In this document: piece by piece, positions 21,325-30,190 of the stretch
How the letters are laid out: each line of letters opens with the position of its first letter
Numbering within the stretch: the first letter of the stretch is position 1
IMG/VR virus record: IMGVR_UViG_3300032048_000003
Coordinates: 1 to 60,237 of that record
DNA: 60,237 nucleotides
Direction: 5' to 3' (one strand)
Source of the DNA: a virus
Notes under the pieces: model-generated
Seen by the model: only the letters and a program-made list of their open reading frames with translations
Databases searched by the model: none
Told to the model about the DNA's origin: nothing
Translations under genes and position numbers: made by a program

Positions 21325-23847
21325 ATGAACGAATTACGAGAACAAAAATCAATCCTAGCTAAGTTAATGGCAACCGAGAATATAACGGTTCGTCATGCTA
21401 AAGTCCCCACCGCAGGATTTGATCCAAGATCACGAACACTACTTTTACCAATCCTCAAGGAGATGGAAGGCGAAGTCTATGACTTGTTTGTCTGCCATGA
21501 GGTCGGACATGCATTACATACACCAGCAGAAGGTTGGCATAAAGCGCTTTGCGAAGAAGGACCTAATTATAAGGGATTTTTAAATATTGTCGAAGATGCG
21601 CGAATTGAGAAACTCGTTAAGCGCAAATATCATGGTGCAGCCAAAGCGATGCACAAAGGATATAAGAAGCTGATACATGAGCGCGATTTCTTCGGGATTC
21701 AAAAAAATGGAATTGATATCAATAAAGGTTCACTGATTGATAAACTCAACGTTCATTTTAAAGGTGGTCCGCTCGAAGCTGTTCGGTTTACTGACGAAGA
21801 AATGTATTATGTTCGTGAGATGGAAAATCTTGAGACATGGGATGATGTAGAACAATTGACTGGAGAGCTTTTTGAATATTGTAAAGGTGAAGAACAACAA
21901 CTTCAGGATTTTGATCAAATGTCAATAGATTTAGAAGAGGATGATGAGTTCGACGAAGATGAAGATGAAAATGAATGTATGGGCGAAAATTATCAAGAGT
22001 TCGCACCAGAAACTCCATCGGAAGAAAATCCAGAAAGTGAAGATCAAGCAACAAAAGAAGATTGTGAACAGCCGGTTGATACATGCGACGAATCAACCAG
22101 TAAAGAAGATGGCGAAAAAGAAGAAACACAACTTGAGCAAAATGCGGATGCAGAGAATCAAGGCTCTCCCGAAAAGAAGGAAGAAAAGAAGGATTCGACC
22201 GGCAAGGATGCAGGCACTGGTGGACATGATTCATGGTATGAAGAAGATCCATGGACATGGGAACCTAAGGCATTCACCGATGAAGAGCATAGATCCCATG
22301 AAGACGAATTAGTCCATGAAGATGCAATCGAGATTCGATATTATAATTCTCCGAAGATGTATATCAAAAATAATGATCTAATTGTTGATTATAAAACATT
22401 AATAAAACAATATCGCACAATCACTTCAGATCTTGACGGAAGAAGAAAAGAGGTGCCAGCACATATTTGCATTGAATATGCAAAAGAATATCTAAAACGA
22501 ATCGATAAGGACAATAAACCAGTTGTCAATTATCTCGCAAAGGAATTCGAGATGAAGAAGCGCGCGACTGAATATAAAAGATCTCAGACCTCTAATTCAG
22601 GAATTATATCATTGACAGATATCCATAAGTACAAATATTCAGATAACATTTTTAAGAAAGTTACAATTATTCCAGAAGGCAAGAATCACGGATTGTACAT
22701 GTTGGTTGATTGGTCAGGATCGATGCACGATAAGATCTTACCAACATTTATTCAGTTATTGCAGCTTATGGATTTTTGTAGGAAATGTGATATCAAACAT
22801 GAAGTGTATGCTTTCGTTGATTATAGTTGGGATGAAGAAGGAAAAGATATCACTGGTGAAAAAAAGGAGAGAATATTAATTGAACCAGAAATAGGATCGA
22901 TCACAACTGGAGATCGTTGCTTGACATTGATGCAAATGTTTTCGGATAAAATGTCTGCGAAAGATTTTCGAGAAATGAGAGAATTTATGGTCTTGACTTT
23001 GGTTAGATGTGATAAAGATTTTCATGATGCTCCTTGGACGATGCAAAGAAAGGCGAATGCCATAGCACGAGCGGAACATTTTGGAAGAAAGCCTCGTGAA
23101 GTTAAAGAGACTATGCAATTTGAAATTTGGCGCGATTGGGCTAGAGAAAAGCATGAACTGGGAACTTGGGAATGGCAAGCAATGACACACAAGTGGGATT
23201 TTCCAATGTCTAGACTTTGCGGGACCCCGTTAAATGATGCAATAATGTTAAGTATTCCAAATTGTATCAAATTCAGAAAGGATAATAAGTTGGATATTGT
23301 TAATACGATTATTTTAACAGATGGAGAATCAAATTCTTCTAATAAATATTTCAAGGAATATTTTGATGAAGAAGGAGAATCATATAAAATTGATACAGCA
23401 GAAATAGAACATAAAGATGTTCGTAACAAGTTAGTTGATCGTGACTCGAAAAAAGTATTCAACTGGTCACGCAAGGATCGTAGACAAGAAACTAAGAATT
23501 TTCTTGAATATTATAAATGGAAAACATCATCGAATGTTTGTGGATTCTTTCTTTGCACTAGTTCTGAAACAGCAGGAAGAGTAGGAAGCGGTTCTTATTA
23601 TTCTCCGGAATTTAGAGAGAAAAGAAAAGAATATAATAGGAACGGATTTATTATTAATACTGATCTTGGCTATACAGAATTGTATGTGATCAAGGCGAAC
23701 ACGAAAGTCGATACTGAAGATGAGATCGATCTGGATACCGATAAAAAATTATCCACCGCGCAAATAACACGAGCATTCAAAAAGTTTCAAAAAGGAAAAC
23801 TTGAGAAGCGCATTCTTCTTAATCACTTCGCTGAATTGGTTGCTTAA
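21325..23847 (+). CDS. CobT-like VWA protein with N-terminal HExxH metallopeptidase-like motif
   Basis: An 840-residue protein. HEVGHALHTP (H58-H62) is an HExxH zinc motif with VEDARIEK about 30 residues on, as in the N-terminal region of phage CobT/VWA peptidase-like proteins. Residues about 195-330 are a very acidic, low-complexity linker as in CobT. A VWA domain follows, with MIDAS DWSGS near residue 462 and LTDGES near 666. It pairs with the AAA+ CobS-like protein under matching promoters. CobS-CobT with CobN insert cobalt in B12 synthesis; no CobN is present, and an AAA+/VWA protein-remodelling machine is an equally good reading. Confidence 0.7.
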   Translation: MNELREQKSILAKLMATENITVRHAKVPTAGFDPRSRTLLLPILKEMEGEVYDLFVCHEVGHALHTPAEGWHKALCEEGPNYKGFLNIVEDARIEKLVKRKYHGAAKAMHKGYKKLIHERDFFGIQKNGIDINKGSLIDKLNVHFKGGPLEAVRFTDEEMYYVREMENLETWDDVEQLTGELFEYCKGEEQQLQDFDQMSIDLEEDDEFDEDEDENECMGENYQEFAPETPSEENPESEDQATKEDCEQPVDTCDESTSKEDGEKEETQLEQNADAENQGSPEKKEEKKDSTGKDAGTGGHDSWYEEDPWTWEPKAFTDEEHRSHEDELVHEDAIEIRYYNSPKMYIKNNDLIVDYKTLIKQYRTITSDLDGRRKEVPAHICIEYAKEYLKRIDKDNKPVVNYLAKEFEMKKRATEYKRSQTSNSGIISLTDIHKYKYSDNIFKKVTIIPEGKNHGLYMLVDWSGSMHDKILPTFIQLLQLMDFCRKCDIKHEVYAFVDYSWDEEGKDITGEKKERILIEPEIGSITTGDRCLTLMQMFSDKMSAKDFREMREFMVLTLVRCDKDFHDAPWTMQRKANAIARAEHFGRKPREVKETMQFEIWRDWAREKHELGTWEWQAMTHKWDFPMSRLCGTPLNDAIMLSIPNCIKFRKDNKLDIVNTIILTDGESNSSNKYFKEYFDEEGESYKIDTAEIEHKDVRNKLVDRDSKKVFNWSRKDRRQETKNFLEYYKWKTSSNVCGFFLCTSSETAGRVGSGSYYSPEFREKRKEYNRNGFIINTDLGYTELYVIKANTKVDTEDEIDLDTDKKLSTAQITRAFKKFQKGKLEKRILLNHFAELVA

Positions 23848-23891
23848 TGCAAGTTTGTTTCACAACAATTTCAACAGGTTATGAGAAACTC

Positions 23892-23946
23892 ATTGAAATC
23901 ATTGATAAACAAAAGGGTTGACATTTTTGCCAAAATAGCGTATAAT
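23892..23946 (+). promoter_or_regulatory. Operator-like site plus sigma70-type promoter for the CobS-like gene
   Basis: ATTGAAATCATTGATAA (23892-23908) begins exactly 26 bases before TTGACA (23918-23923), with TATAAT at 23941-23946 (spacer 17). This is the minimal, single-site form of the control cassette at 5781 and 21175, and the sequence after the -10 (ATAAGTAGAGAATAAAA) is shared with the 21281 promoter. Common regulation of the three units is implied. Confidence 0.85.
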
Positions 23947-23990
23947 ATAAGTAGAGAATAAAATAATAACATAACGAGAGAGAGTATATT

Positions 23991-25154
23991 ATGAGACACC
24001 GAGACCAATTAGTAGAAGCCTGGAAGCAAGCACATGGAGATTCAAAAGTGCTTGACAGATCCGCGGTAAATAGAGTAGCCGAGGAAGCAGGGCTTAAAGA
24101 ACCGAATCAGAATTTTCTGAGTAAACTTAGAGTTGGCCGAAATCAATTTTCGATTGCCAATTATGGACAAGCATTACAAATTATGCCACAAGCGAAGTGG
24201 GGCGATCGTTATCGTAAACCAAAAGTCGTTGAAGATGCCCGCGTAGTTCAACACGAGACCGCAATTAAAAAGGTTGACGAAGCAGTTTCATTCGTTCCTT
24301 CTCCTGATCCTAATTATATCAAGGCAGGTTATTTTGCTGAGATTGTTAAGATCATGCAGGCAGGAATGTTTATTCCTACGTTCGTTACAGGTCTTTCCGG
24401 AATGGGTAAAACCAAAGAAGTCTTCGAAGCCGCAGCGAAATCAAAACGCGAATTGATTCGTGTTAATATTACAATTGAAACCGATGAAGATGATTTGCTC
24501 GGTCACTATACCCTTAAAGATGGAGAAACTGTTTGGGAAGACGGACCAGTGATTGTCGCAATGGAAAGAGGCGCGATTCTTCTTCTTGATGAAATTGACC
24601 TTGCGTCAAATAAGATTATGTGTTTGCAGCCAGTACTTGAAGGCGGCGCCATTTTTTTGAAGAAGATTAATCGACTTGTTAATCCAGCACCGGGATTTAA
24701 CATTATCGCAACCGCGAATACTAAAGGTAAGGGATCTGATGATGGCCGGTTCATTGGAACCAATATTCTTAATGAAGCGTTTCTTGATCGTTTCCCAATT
24801 ACATTTGAACAGAATTATCCAAATGCATCAACAGAGAAAAAAATTGTTGCTAAAATCCTTTCAAATTATGAAGTCAAAGATGATGAGTTTGTTGACCATT
24901 TGGTTCAATGGACTGATGTAATTCGTCGAACATTTGACGATGGAGGAATTGATGAAATTATTTCAACTCGTCGTTTAGTAAATATCGTTAACGCTTATAT
25001 GGTTTTCAGAAGCAAGGAAAAAGCGATCGAATATTCGATCAACCGTTTCGATGAAGATACAAAAAATGGATTTATGGACCTCTGGAGTAAAGTAGATCCT
25101 TCTGCCGTGCCTGAAGAAGAAAATCAGGACTTGGAAGACCAAGCATTAGAATAA
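23991..25154 (+). CDS. cobS: CobS-like AAA+ ATPase
   Basis: A 387-residue protein. Residues 1-90 form a small helix-turn-helix-like region; Walker A is GLSGMGKT (about 134-141), Walker B ILLLDEID (about 196-203), and sensor-type NIIATANTKGKG with the arginine-finger region NEAFLDRFPI follows. The order matches the MoxR/CobS AAA+ group, and cobS-like genes are common in marine T4-like phages. Its partner is the VWA protein at 21325. A cobaltochelatase role would tie with the B12-dependent reductase at 58257; a chaperone role is the alternative. The ribosome site is GAGAGAG before ATG 23991. Confidence 0.8.
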   Translation: MRHRDQLVEAWKQAHGDSKVLDRSAVNRVAEEAGLKEPNQNFLSKLRVGRNQFSIANYGQALQIMPQAKWGDRYRKPKVVEDARVVQHETAIKKVDEAVSFVPSPDPNYIKAGYFAEIVKIMQAGMFIPTFVTGLSGMGKTKEVFEAAAKSKRELIRVNITIETDEDDLLGHYTLKDGETVWEDGPVIVAMERGAILLLDEIDLASNKIMCLQPVLEGGAIFLKKINRLVNPAPGFNIIATANTKGKGSDDGRFIGTNILNEAFLDRFPITFEQNYPNASTEKKIVAKILSNYEVKDDEFVDHLVQWTDVIRRTFDDGGIDEIISTRRLVNIVNAYMVFRSKEKAIEYSINRFDEDTKNGFMDLWSKVDPSAVPEEENQDLEDQALE

Positions 25155-25163
25155 AAATAATCC

Positions 25164-25192
25164 TTGACATTTATAACGTTATCATTTATAAT
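25164..25192 (+). promoter_or_regulatory. Sigma70-type promoter (TTGACA-17-TATAAT) for the cold-shock gene
   Basis: TTGACA at 25164-25169, TATAAT at 25187-25192, spacer 17. It overlaps the left arm of a perfect palindrome and lies 52 bases before the cold-shock ATG. Confidence 0.9.
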
Positions 25193-25210
25193 ATAAATAA
25201 ATGATAACGT
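25176..25210 (+). promoter_or_regulatory. Perfect 14-bp inverted repeat overlapping the promoter (operator)
   Basis: ACGTTATCATTTAT (25176-25189) is exactly mirrored by ATAAATGATAACGT (25197-25210), spacer 7. It covers the -10 box and the expected transcription start, as a repressor operator would; it could also fold in the message. The half-site differs from the ATTGAAATCATTGAT motif, so a different regulator is likely. Confidence 0.75.
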
Positions 25211-25243
25211 AAATAATTTTAATTTTAAAAATAAGAAAGTAAG

Positions 25244-25438
25244 ATGGCAACAGGTACAGTAAAATGGTTTAACCCTAGTAAGGGTTTTGGTTTCATCAAT
25301 CAAGATGATGAAAGTAAAGATGTTTTCGTTCATTCAAATGAACTCAATGGTGTTTATATTAATGAAAACGATAAAGTAGAATTTGATATAGTTAATGCGG
25401 AAAAAGGCCTCTCAGCTAAAAATATTAGGCTGCTCTAA
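25244..25438 (+). CDS. Cold-shock domain protein (CspA family)
   Basis: A 64-residue protein, nearly the full CspA length. VKWFNPSKGFGFI is RNP1 and DVFVHSNEL is RNP2, with beta-barrel spacing as in CspA. It binds single-stranded RNA or DNA and may act as an RNA chaperone or antiterminator during infection. It is alone between its palindromic promoter and the next gene, so it is probably controlled individually. Confidence 0.93.
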   Translation: MATGTVKWFNPSKGFGFINQDDESKDVFVHSNELNGVYINENDKVEFDIVNAEKGLSAKNIRLL

Positions 25439-25515
25439 TCATCCCCCTATATATTAGTAATTTAAGATAGAGTTTTATTAAGTATTTTTCTGTTTTATCA
25501 TTATGAAAGGAGTGA

Positions 25516-26514
25516 ATGCAGATTGAAGTACCTATAGCAGATTTAAGAAAGAAACGTATATTTGTTGCTACACCAATGTATGGTGGTATGTGTAGTGGAA
25601 TGTATACGAAAGCTTGTTGTGACTTAGCAACGACTGCTACCAAATATCAAATAGATTTAAAGTTCTTTTATCTTTTTAACGAATCCCTAATTACAAGAGC
25701 ACGAAATTATTGCACAGATGAGTTCTTGAGATCTGAATATACACATCTCATGTTCATTGATGCAGATATTTGTTTCGATCCGAATTATGTTTTAACATTA
25801 GCAGCATTATGTGATGACGAACATCCAATTATTGGCGGAATATATCCTAAGAAATGTATTGCTTGGGAGAAGGTTCGTAATGCAGTAGATAAAGGATTAG
25901 GTGATGATGACCCAATGATGTTAGAGAGGTACACTGGGGATTTTGTTTTTAATCCAGTAGGAGGAGAACAAACAATTTCTTTATCAGAACCCGTAGAAGC
26001 TTTGGAAATTGGAACTGGATTTATGATGATGCAACGTGATGTATTAGAAAAATTCACAAAAGAATATCCTAAATTTCGATATAAACCCGATCATAATCGC
26101 TCAGAACATTTCGATGGTTCCAGATATATCCATGCATTTTTTGATACAATTATTGATAATGATCAATGGATGGGTGAAGGTAAATCGGAAGGATCCGATC
26201 GTTATCTGTCTGAAGATTATATGTTTTGTCAATTAGCACAAAAGATTGGCATTAAAACTTGGTTATGTCCATGGATGAAATTGTCACATGTTGGAACATA
26301 TGTATTCTCTGGTAATTTGCCAGATATGGGTAATTTAGAATATGCAGCCCATGGATACGATACTGAGAATAGACCTTTCTTAGAAGACAGAAAAAAGAAG
26401 TTATCTTCTCAAGGTAAGAATAGAAAGGAACGCAGAAAGCTCGCTGCCAGTAAACGTAAAGAGCAGAAGAAGTCAGGGAAACCTGATTATACTAAAAGCC
26501 CTAACCATTTATAA
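25516..26514 (+). CDS. Glycosyltransferase-like protein (GT-A fold)
   Basis: A 332-residue protein with AAGGAGTGA before the ATG. RIFVATPMYGGMCS opens the fold, HLMFIDADICFDP near residue 80 gives the DxD metal site, PIIGGIYPKK follows, GTGFMMMQRDV near residue 160 matches the acceptor region, and EDYMFCQLAQKIG near 235 is the base-proximal motif. The C-terminus is a basic Lys/Arg-rich tail. T4-like marine phages often have such a gene just upstream of gp45. It may glycosylate DNA, virion or surface sugars; the target is unknown. Confidence 0.75.
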   Translation: MQIEVPIADLRKKRIFVATPMYGGMCSGMYTKACCDLATTATKYQIDLKFFYLFNESLITRARNYCTDEFLRSEYTHLMFIDADICFDPNYVLTLAALCDDEHPIIGGIYPKKCIAWEKVRNAVDKGLGDDDPMMLERYTGDFVFNPVGGEQTISLSEPVEALEIGTGFMMMQRDVLEKFTKEYPKFRYKPDHNRSEHFDGSRYIHAFFDTIIDNDQWMGEGKSEGSDRYLSEDYMFCQLAQKIGIKTWLCPWMKLSHVGTYVFSGNLPDMGNLEYAAHGYDTENRPFLEDRKKKLSSQGKNRKERRKLAASKRKEQKKSGKPDYTKSPNHL

Positions 26515-26519
26515 AAAAT

Positions 26520-27206
26520 ATGATTATACATAATGAGACTGTTGAGACATTAAAGAACTTTGCCGAAATTAATCAAAGTTTGGTTATTGAAGCCGGCGAT
26601 GTTATTAAGACAGTTAGTGAACAGACAAATGTGTTGGCGAAAGCGAAACTTAGTCAGAGCTTCGCACAGGATTTTGCGATCTATGATCTCAATAAATTCT
26701 TGGGTGTTCTTTCTTTGTTTACAGAACCACAATTTGAATTTAGTGAAAAATCTGTAAAGATTCAATCAAGCGTTGATGCAAATAATTACACAGCTGGTGA
26801 TTCAGTTGCTGAATATCAATTTGCAAATATGTCTTTGTTTGAAAACGAAAAAAAGATTCTTGCAAAAGATATTGAGTTACCTTCCGAGGATGCTTCATTC
26901 ACGCTTGAAGAGAAGTATTTTATTGCTATTACGAGAGCAGCATCAGTTATGAGTCTCCCCGAGATTGCTGTTATAGCGAGTGATGGTAAACTCAAAATGC
27001 AAGCAATCGATTCCAAAACATCCGTCGATAGCTTCGCAGTTGATTTAGGAACCTCTAATTCTAACTTTAAAATGATTTTTAAGATAGAGAATCTTAAACT
27101 TATGAGAGGCACTTATGATGTGAAAATATCAAATAAAGGTCTTGGGCATTTTAAAAATACAAATAAAGAATTAGAGTATTGGATTGCAACTGAACAAACA
27201 ACATAA
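26520..27206 (+). CDS. 45: DNA polymerase sliding clamp (gp45)
   Basis: A 228-residue protein, the same length as T4 gp45. It lies directly upstream of gp44 and gp62, the order seen in T4. The sequence has the two-domain beta/alpha pattern of trimeric PCNA-like clamps, without catalytic motifs. It tethers gp43 to DNA and in T4 also activates late transcription with gp55/gp33, relevant to the TATAAATA boxes seen here. The assignment is based on length, order and general character. Confidence 0.88.
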   Translation: MIIHNETVETLKNFAEINQSLVIEAGDVIKTVSEQTNVLAKAKLSQSFAQDFAIYDLNKFLGVLSLFTEPQFEFSEKSVKIQSSVDANNYTAGDSVAEYQFANMSLFENEKKILAKDIELPSEDASFTLEEKYFIAITRAASVMSLPEIAVIASDGKLKMQAIDSKTSVDSFAVDLGTSNSNFKMIFKIENLKLMRGTYDVKISNKGLGHFKNTNKELEYWIATEQTT

Positions 27207-27211
27207 GGATT

Positions 27212-28150
27212 ATGTCAGATAATATATTATGGGTTGAGGCATATAGACCTCAAAGGGTATCAGACTGTATTCTTCCCAATCATTTGAAAGAACCATTTCA
27301 AGCATTTGTAGATAAAGGTAATATTCCTAATCTATTATTGAGTGGAGGACCAGGTGTAGGTAAGACAACAATTGCTAAAGCAATGTGTAAAGAAATCGGT
27401 CTAGATTATCTTGTTGTGAATGGCTCACAAGAATCAGGTATAGATTTATTGAGAGTTAAATTAGAAAATTATTGTAGCAGTGTTTCGTTATTAGGTGGTA
27501 GAAAAGTTGTAATTATTGATGAGGCGGATTATTTAAATCCACAATCAACCCAACCAGCATTAAGGGGGTTTATTGAAAGATTCTCAGAAAATTGTAGTTT
27601 CATTTTTACTTGCAATTATATACATAGGATTATTGATCCTATTCATTCTCGGACTTCAGTAATTGAGTTTAAAATAGATAAAAAGGATGCTCCTAAAATA
27701 GCATCTCAAATGTTAGATAGGGCTAAAGAAATTCTTGATGAAAGTAATGTCAATTATAATGAGAAGGTTCTTGTTGAATTGATAATGAGGTATTATCCAG
27801 ATTTTAGGAGAACTTTAAATGAATTACAGCGATATAGTAGTACAGGAAGCATTGATAGTGGGATTCTCAGTCAATTGGGCGATTCTAACTTTCTTGCTCT
27901 TATTAATGCATTAAAAGAAAAGAATTTTTCCAATGTTCGTAAATGGGTAAATGATTCAAGTCATACAGATCCAAGGAATATATATAGACAATTATATGAT
28001 AATCTACATGAACATTTAACAGCTAATACGTTACCACCAATTATTTTATTGTTAGCAGATTATCAATATAAATCTGCATTTGCCGCCGACCAACAAATTA
28101 ATTTAACAGCATGTTTGATTGAGATAATGGTTGAAGGGAATTGGCAATGA
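27212..28150 (+). CDS. 44: Clamp loader large subunit (gp44)
   Basis: A 312-residue AAA+ ATPase (T4 gp44 is 319). ILWVEAYRPQRVSDC is the classic clamp-loader N-terminal motif, Walker A SGGPGVGKTT lies near residues 44-53, Walker B VVIIDEADY near 98-106, and sensor/Arg-finger region IHSRTSVIEF near 147. It works with gp62 to load the gp45 clamp. It overlaps gp62 by 4 bases. Confidence 0.95.
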   Translation: MSDNILWVEAYRPQRVSDCILPNHLKEPFQAFVDKGNIPNLLLSGGPGVGKTTIAKAMCKEIGLDYLVVNGSQESGIDLLRVKLENYCSSVSLLGGRKVVIIDEADYLNPQSTQPALRGFIERFSENCSFIFTCNYIHRIIDPIHSRTSVIEFKIDKKDAPKIASQMLDRAKEILDESNVNYNEKVLVELIMRYYPDFRRTLNELQRYSSTGSIDSGILSQLGDSNFLALINALKEKNFSNVRKWVNDSSHTDPRNIYRQLYDNLHEHLTANTLPPIILLLADYQYKSAFAADQQINLTACLIEIMVEGNWQ

Positions 28151-28566
28151 ATCCATTTGATTTTGTAAAAGATATAAACTATAAGAAGAAGGATTTACTG
28201 AAAGATGATCCTGATGGACACTTAGAACGCGAATACAAGTCATTTTTAATTAATAGAACGTTAAGTTTTACCTCCGATACGGCCCTTCATGCTAATGAAA
28301 TGAACATACGCCCGTTTCTAGATAATAAACTTCAATACCATTATTTGCTAAATATCATTAGACCCAAGAACAGATTTGGTCGATGGTTAAAGGCTGAGAA
28401 GTACGAAGCTATAGATCTTATCGTTGAATATTATGGATATTCCTTTCAAAAAGCAAGAGAGGTCATTGATATATTCACAGATGAGGATTTGAGAATTCTT
28501 AAGCAAAAATTATTTACAGGTGGATTGAAGGAGCACGATGAATATAGAGGTCGAAGCACTCGTTGA
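28147..28566 (+). CDS. 62: Clamp loader small subunit (gp62)
   Basis: A 139-residue protein from ATG 28147, in an ATGA overlap with gp44. Sequence begins NPFDFVKDINYKKKDLL, resembling gp62 proteins; T4 gp62 is 187, so this is a shorter version. Position between gp44 and RegA matches T4 order exactly. It forms the clamp-loader complex with four gp44 subunits. Confidence 0.85.
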   Translation: MNPFDFVKDINYKKKDLLKDDPDGHLEREYKSFLINRTLSFTSDTALHANEMNIRPFLDNKLQYHYLLNIIRPKNRFGRWLKAEKYEAIDLIVEYYGYSFQKAREVIDIFTDEDLRILKQKLFTGGLKEHDEYRGRSTR

Positions 28567-28972
28567 AATCATATTAAAACAACCAGATGATTTTTTAAAA
28601 GTAAAAGAGACTTTAACAAGGATTGGTGTAGCATCTAAGAAAGATAAGACGTTATATCAGAGTTGTCATATTTTACATAAGCAAAGTCGATACTATATTG
28701 TTCATTTTAAAGAGTTGTTTATGTTAGATGGAAAACCATCTAACTTTTCTGATAATGATGCAGCGAGACGTAATACAATAGTTAATTTATTATCAGAATG
28801 GGATTTAGTTCAAATTGTTGATAATGATAAGGTTAAAGATAATGTAGTTCCAATTAATCAGTTAAAAATTATATCTTTTAAAGAAAAAGATGAATGGAAC
28901 TTAGTAGCTAAATATAATATTGGAAATAAAAAAAGTGATGATGCTAAAGTTGAAAATACACAAATTATATGA
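28538..28972 (+). CDS. regA: RegA translational repressor
   Basis: A 144-residue protein strongly resembling T4 RegA (122 residues). DDFLKVKETLTRIGVA, LYQSCHILHKQSRYYIVHFK and ISFKEKDEWNLVAKYNIGN correspond closely to the T4 sequence, with extra residues at the C-terminus. RegA binds start regions of early messages to block translation. It overlaps gp62 upstream (29 bases) and dUTPase downstream. Confidence 0.95.
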   Translation: MNIEVEALVEIILKQPDDFLKVKETLTRIGVASKKDKTLYQSCHILHKQSRYYIVHFKELFMLDGKPSNFSDNDAARRNTIVNLLSEWDLVQIVDNDKVKDNVVPINQLKIISFKEKDEWNLVAKYNIGNKKSDDAKVENTQII

Positions 28973-29444
28973 TGATGTTATCCTTCCAAGCTTTTCCACA
29001 AGAGGTGCGGCATGCTTTGATATACATGCATATTATAAACCTGAATTAGGATATAAAGTTTGGAACGATGATAGGAAGAAGTTTATTGATAGAAAAGATT
29101 CTTCCATTACAATACATCCATTTCAAAGAGTATTAATTCCAACCGGAATGATCTTAGATATTCCGCCGGGACATTCAGTAAGAATACATCCAAGATCTGG
29201 AACAGCAATTAAACAAGGTTTGAGTTTAATTAATTGTGAAGGAGTAATTGATTATGATTATGTGGAACCATTATTTATTGCTTGCATAAATTTATCAGAT
29301 ATTCAGACAGTCGTTATAAATAATGGTGATAGGATCGCTCAGGGCGAACTTGTCAGGGAACTTCAATATGATATTGATGAAACATCTACTAAACCTCTAC
29401 AAAAAACCGACCGCGATGGTGGTTTTGGGAGTACTGGTAAATGA
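28941..29444 (+). CDS. dut: dUTPase (deoxyuridine triphosphatase)
   Basis: A 167-residue trimeric-type dUTPase. All five motifs are visible in order: GAACFDIHA, HPRSGTAIKQGL, NCEGVIDYDYVEPLFI, NNGDRIAQGEL and RDGGFGSTGK at the C-terminus (the flexible closing motif). A 20-residue insertion between motifs 1 and 2 is unusual. It hydrolyses dUTP to dUMP, supplying ThyX and keeping uracil out of DNA. The start is ATG 28941 (or 28938) inside the RegA end. Confidence 0.93.
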   Translation: MLKLKIHKLYDDVILPSFSTRGAACFDIHAYYKPELGYKVWNDDRKKFIDRKDSSITIHPFQRVLIPTGMILDIPPGHSVRIHPRSGTAIKQGLSLINCEGVIDYDYVEPLFIACINLSDIQTVVINNGDRIAQGELVRELQYDIDETSTKPLQKTDRDGGFGSTGK

Positions 29445-29635
29445 GTAGATTTAAAGTTTTAGGGCACAGTTACGACTTAGAAATATACGAAGAAGTTTTA
29501 ACTGATCCTGAAAAAGGTACTATTGAATTCGACGAGGTCGGAGTGTATAGTGCCAACTCCATACTAACTCTAGTATGGATTGTTCTTAAACATCGGTTTG
29601 AACATCTGCTCGCTGGTGAGGGATGGAGAGACTGA
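29441..29635 (+). CDS. Small hypothetical protein
   Basis: A 64-residue protein starting in an ATGA overlap with dUTPase. Acidic N-terminal half with a predicted strand, and a hydrophobic stretch (SILTLVWIVLKH) that may be amphipathic. No family recognised. Confidence 0.5.
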   Translation: MSRFKVLGHSYDLEIYEEVLTDPEKGTIEFDEVGVYSANSILTLVWIVLKHRFEHLLAGEGWRD

Positions 29636-29661
29636 TAATCTTGCTTAATTAAGGAGATAAT

Positions 29662-30132
29662 ATGTTACATACAAACGCAATTTCACTGTTCAATAATCCC
29701 AAACATTTTGAAACCATGTTACAAACCTCATTAGGGTTTGAACACATGTTTGACAGATTATTTGGGGACTTATCTAATTTTCACCAACAAAATTCTTCAG
29801 GTTATCCACCTTATAACTTGAAAAAAGAAGGAGAACATTATATAATAGAGTTAGCAGTTGCTGGACTCAGTGAAAAAGATATTAAAGTGAACGTTGAAGC
29901 CGGCGTTTTAACCGTCGAGTCAACAGGTAAGGATTTTACCAAAGAACCAGAAAATGAATTTCTTCATCAAGGAATTGCAAGACGAAATTTCAAACGTTCT
30001 TGGACTCTTTCCGATGATATTGTTATTAAGGGAGCAGCTCTTAATAATGGTATGTTAACAGTTTCAATGGAAAAGATTATTCCTGAAGAACAAATGATTA
30101 GACAAATTCCGATTGTTACAAATCAGAAATAA
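29662..30132 (+). CDS. Small heat shock protein (Hsp20/IbpA family)
   Basis: A 156-residue protein with AAGGAGA before the ATG. The alpha-crystallin domain spans about residues 50-145: YPPYNLKKEGEHYIIELAVAG, then VEAGVLTVES and FKRSWTLSDD, with GMLTVSMEK near 131-139. It is a typical IbpA-like holdase. Marine T4-like phages frequently carry hsp20, likely to aid virion assembly. It is followed by a hairpin. Confidence 0.93.
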   Translation: MLHTNAISLFNNPKHFETMLQTSLGFEHMFDRLFGDLSNFHQQNSSGYPPYNLKKEGEHYIIELAVAGLSEKDIKVNVEAGVLTVESTGKDFTKEPENEFLHQGIARRNFKRSWTLSDDIVIKGAALNNGMLTVSMEKIIPEEQMIRQIPIVTNQK

Positions 30133-30140
30133 ATTCGACG

Positions 30141-30173
30141 GGTCGTTGGGATAAATACTTTAAACCAACGACC
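30141..30173 (+). other. 9-bp stem hairpin with a late-box-like loop
   Basis: GGTCGTTGG (30141-30149) pairs perfectly with CCAACGACC (30165-30173). The loop contains ATAAATAC, similar to a T4 late -10 box. There is no poly-T, so it is probably not a terminator; it may protect the hsp20 message or control the endolysin gene downstream. Confidence 0.5.
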
Positions 30174-30190
30174 TCATAATAGGAGTGAAA

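Noticed and set aside
21788-22258. 156-residue open frame on the minus strand
   Set aside because: It lies opposite the acidic linker of the CobT-like gene; His/Leu-rich content is the complement of Glu/Asp codons, so it is a shadow.
23022-23474. 150-residue minus-strand frame
   Set aside because: It is antisense to the VWA region of the CobT-like gene, with no ribosome site or recognisable motif.
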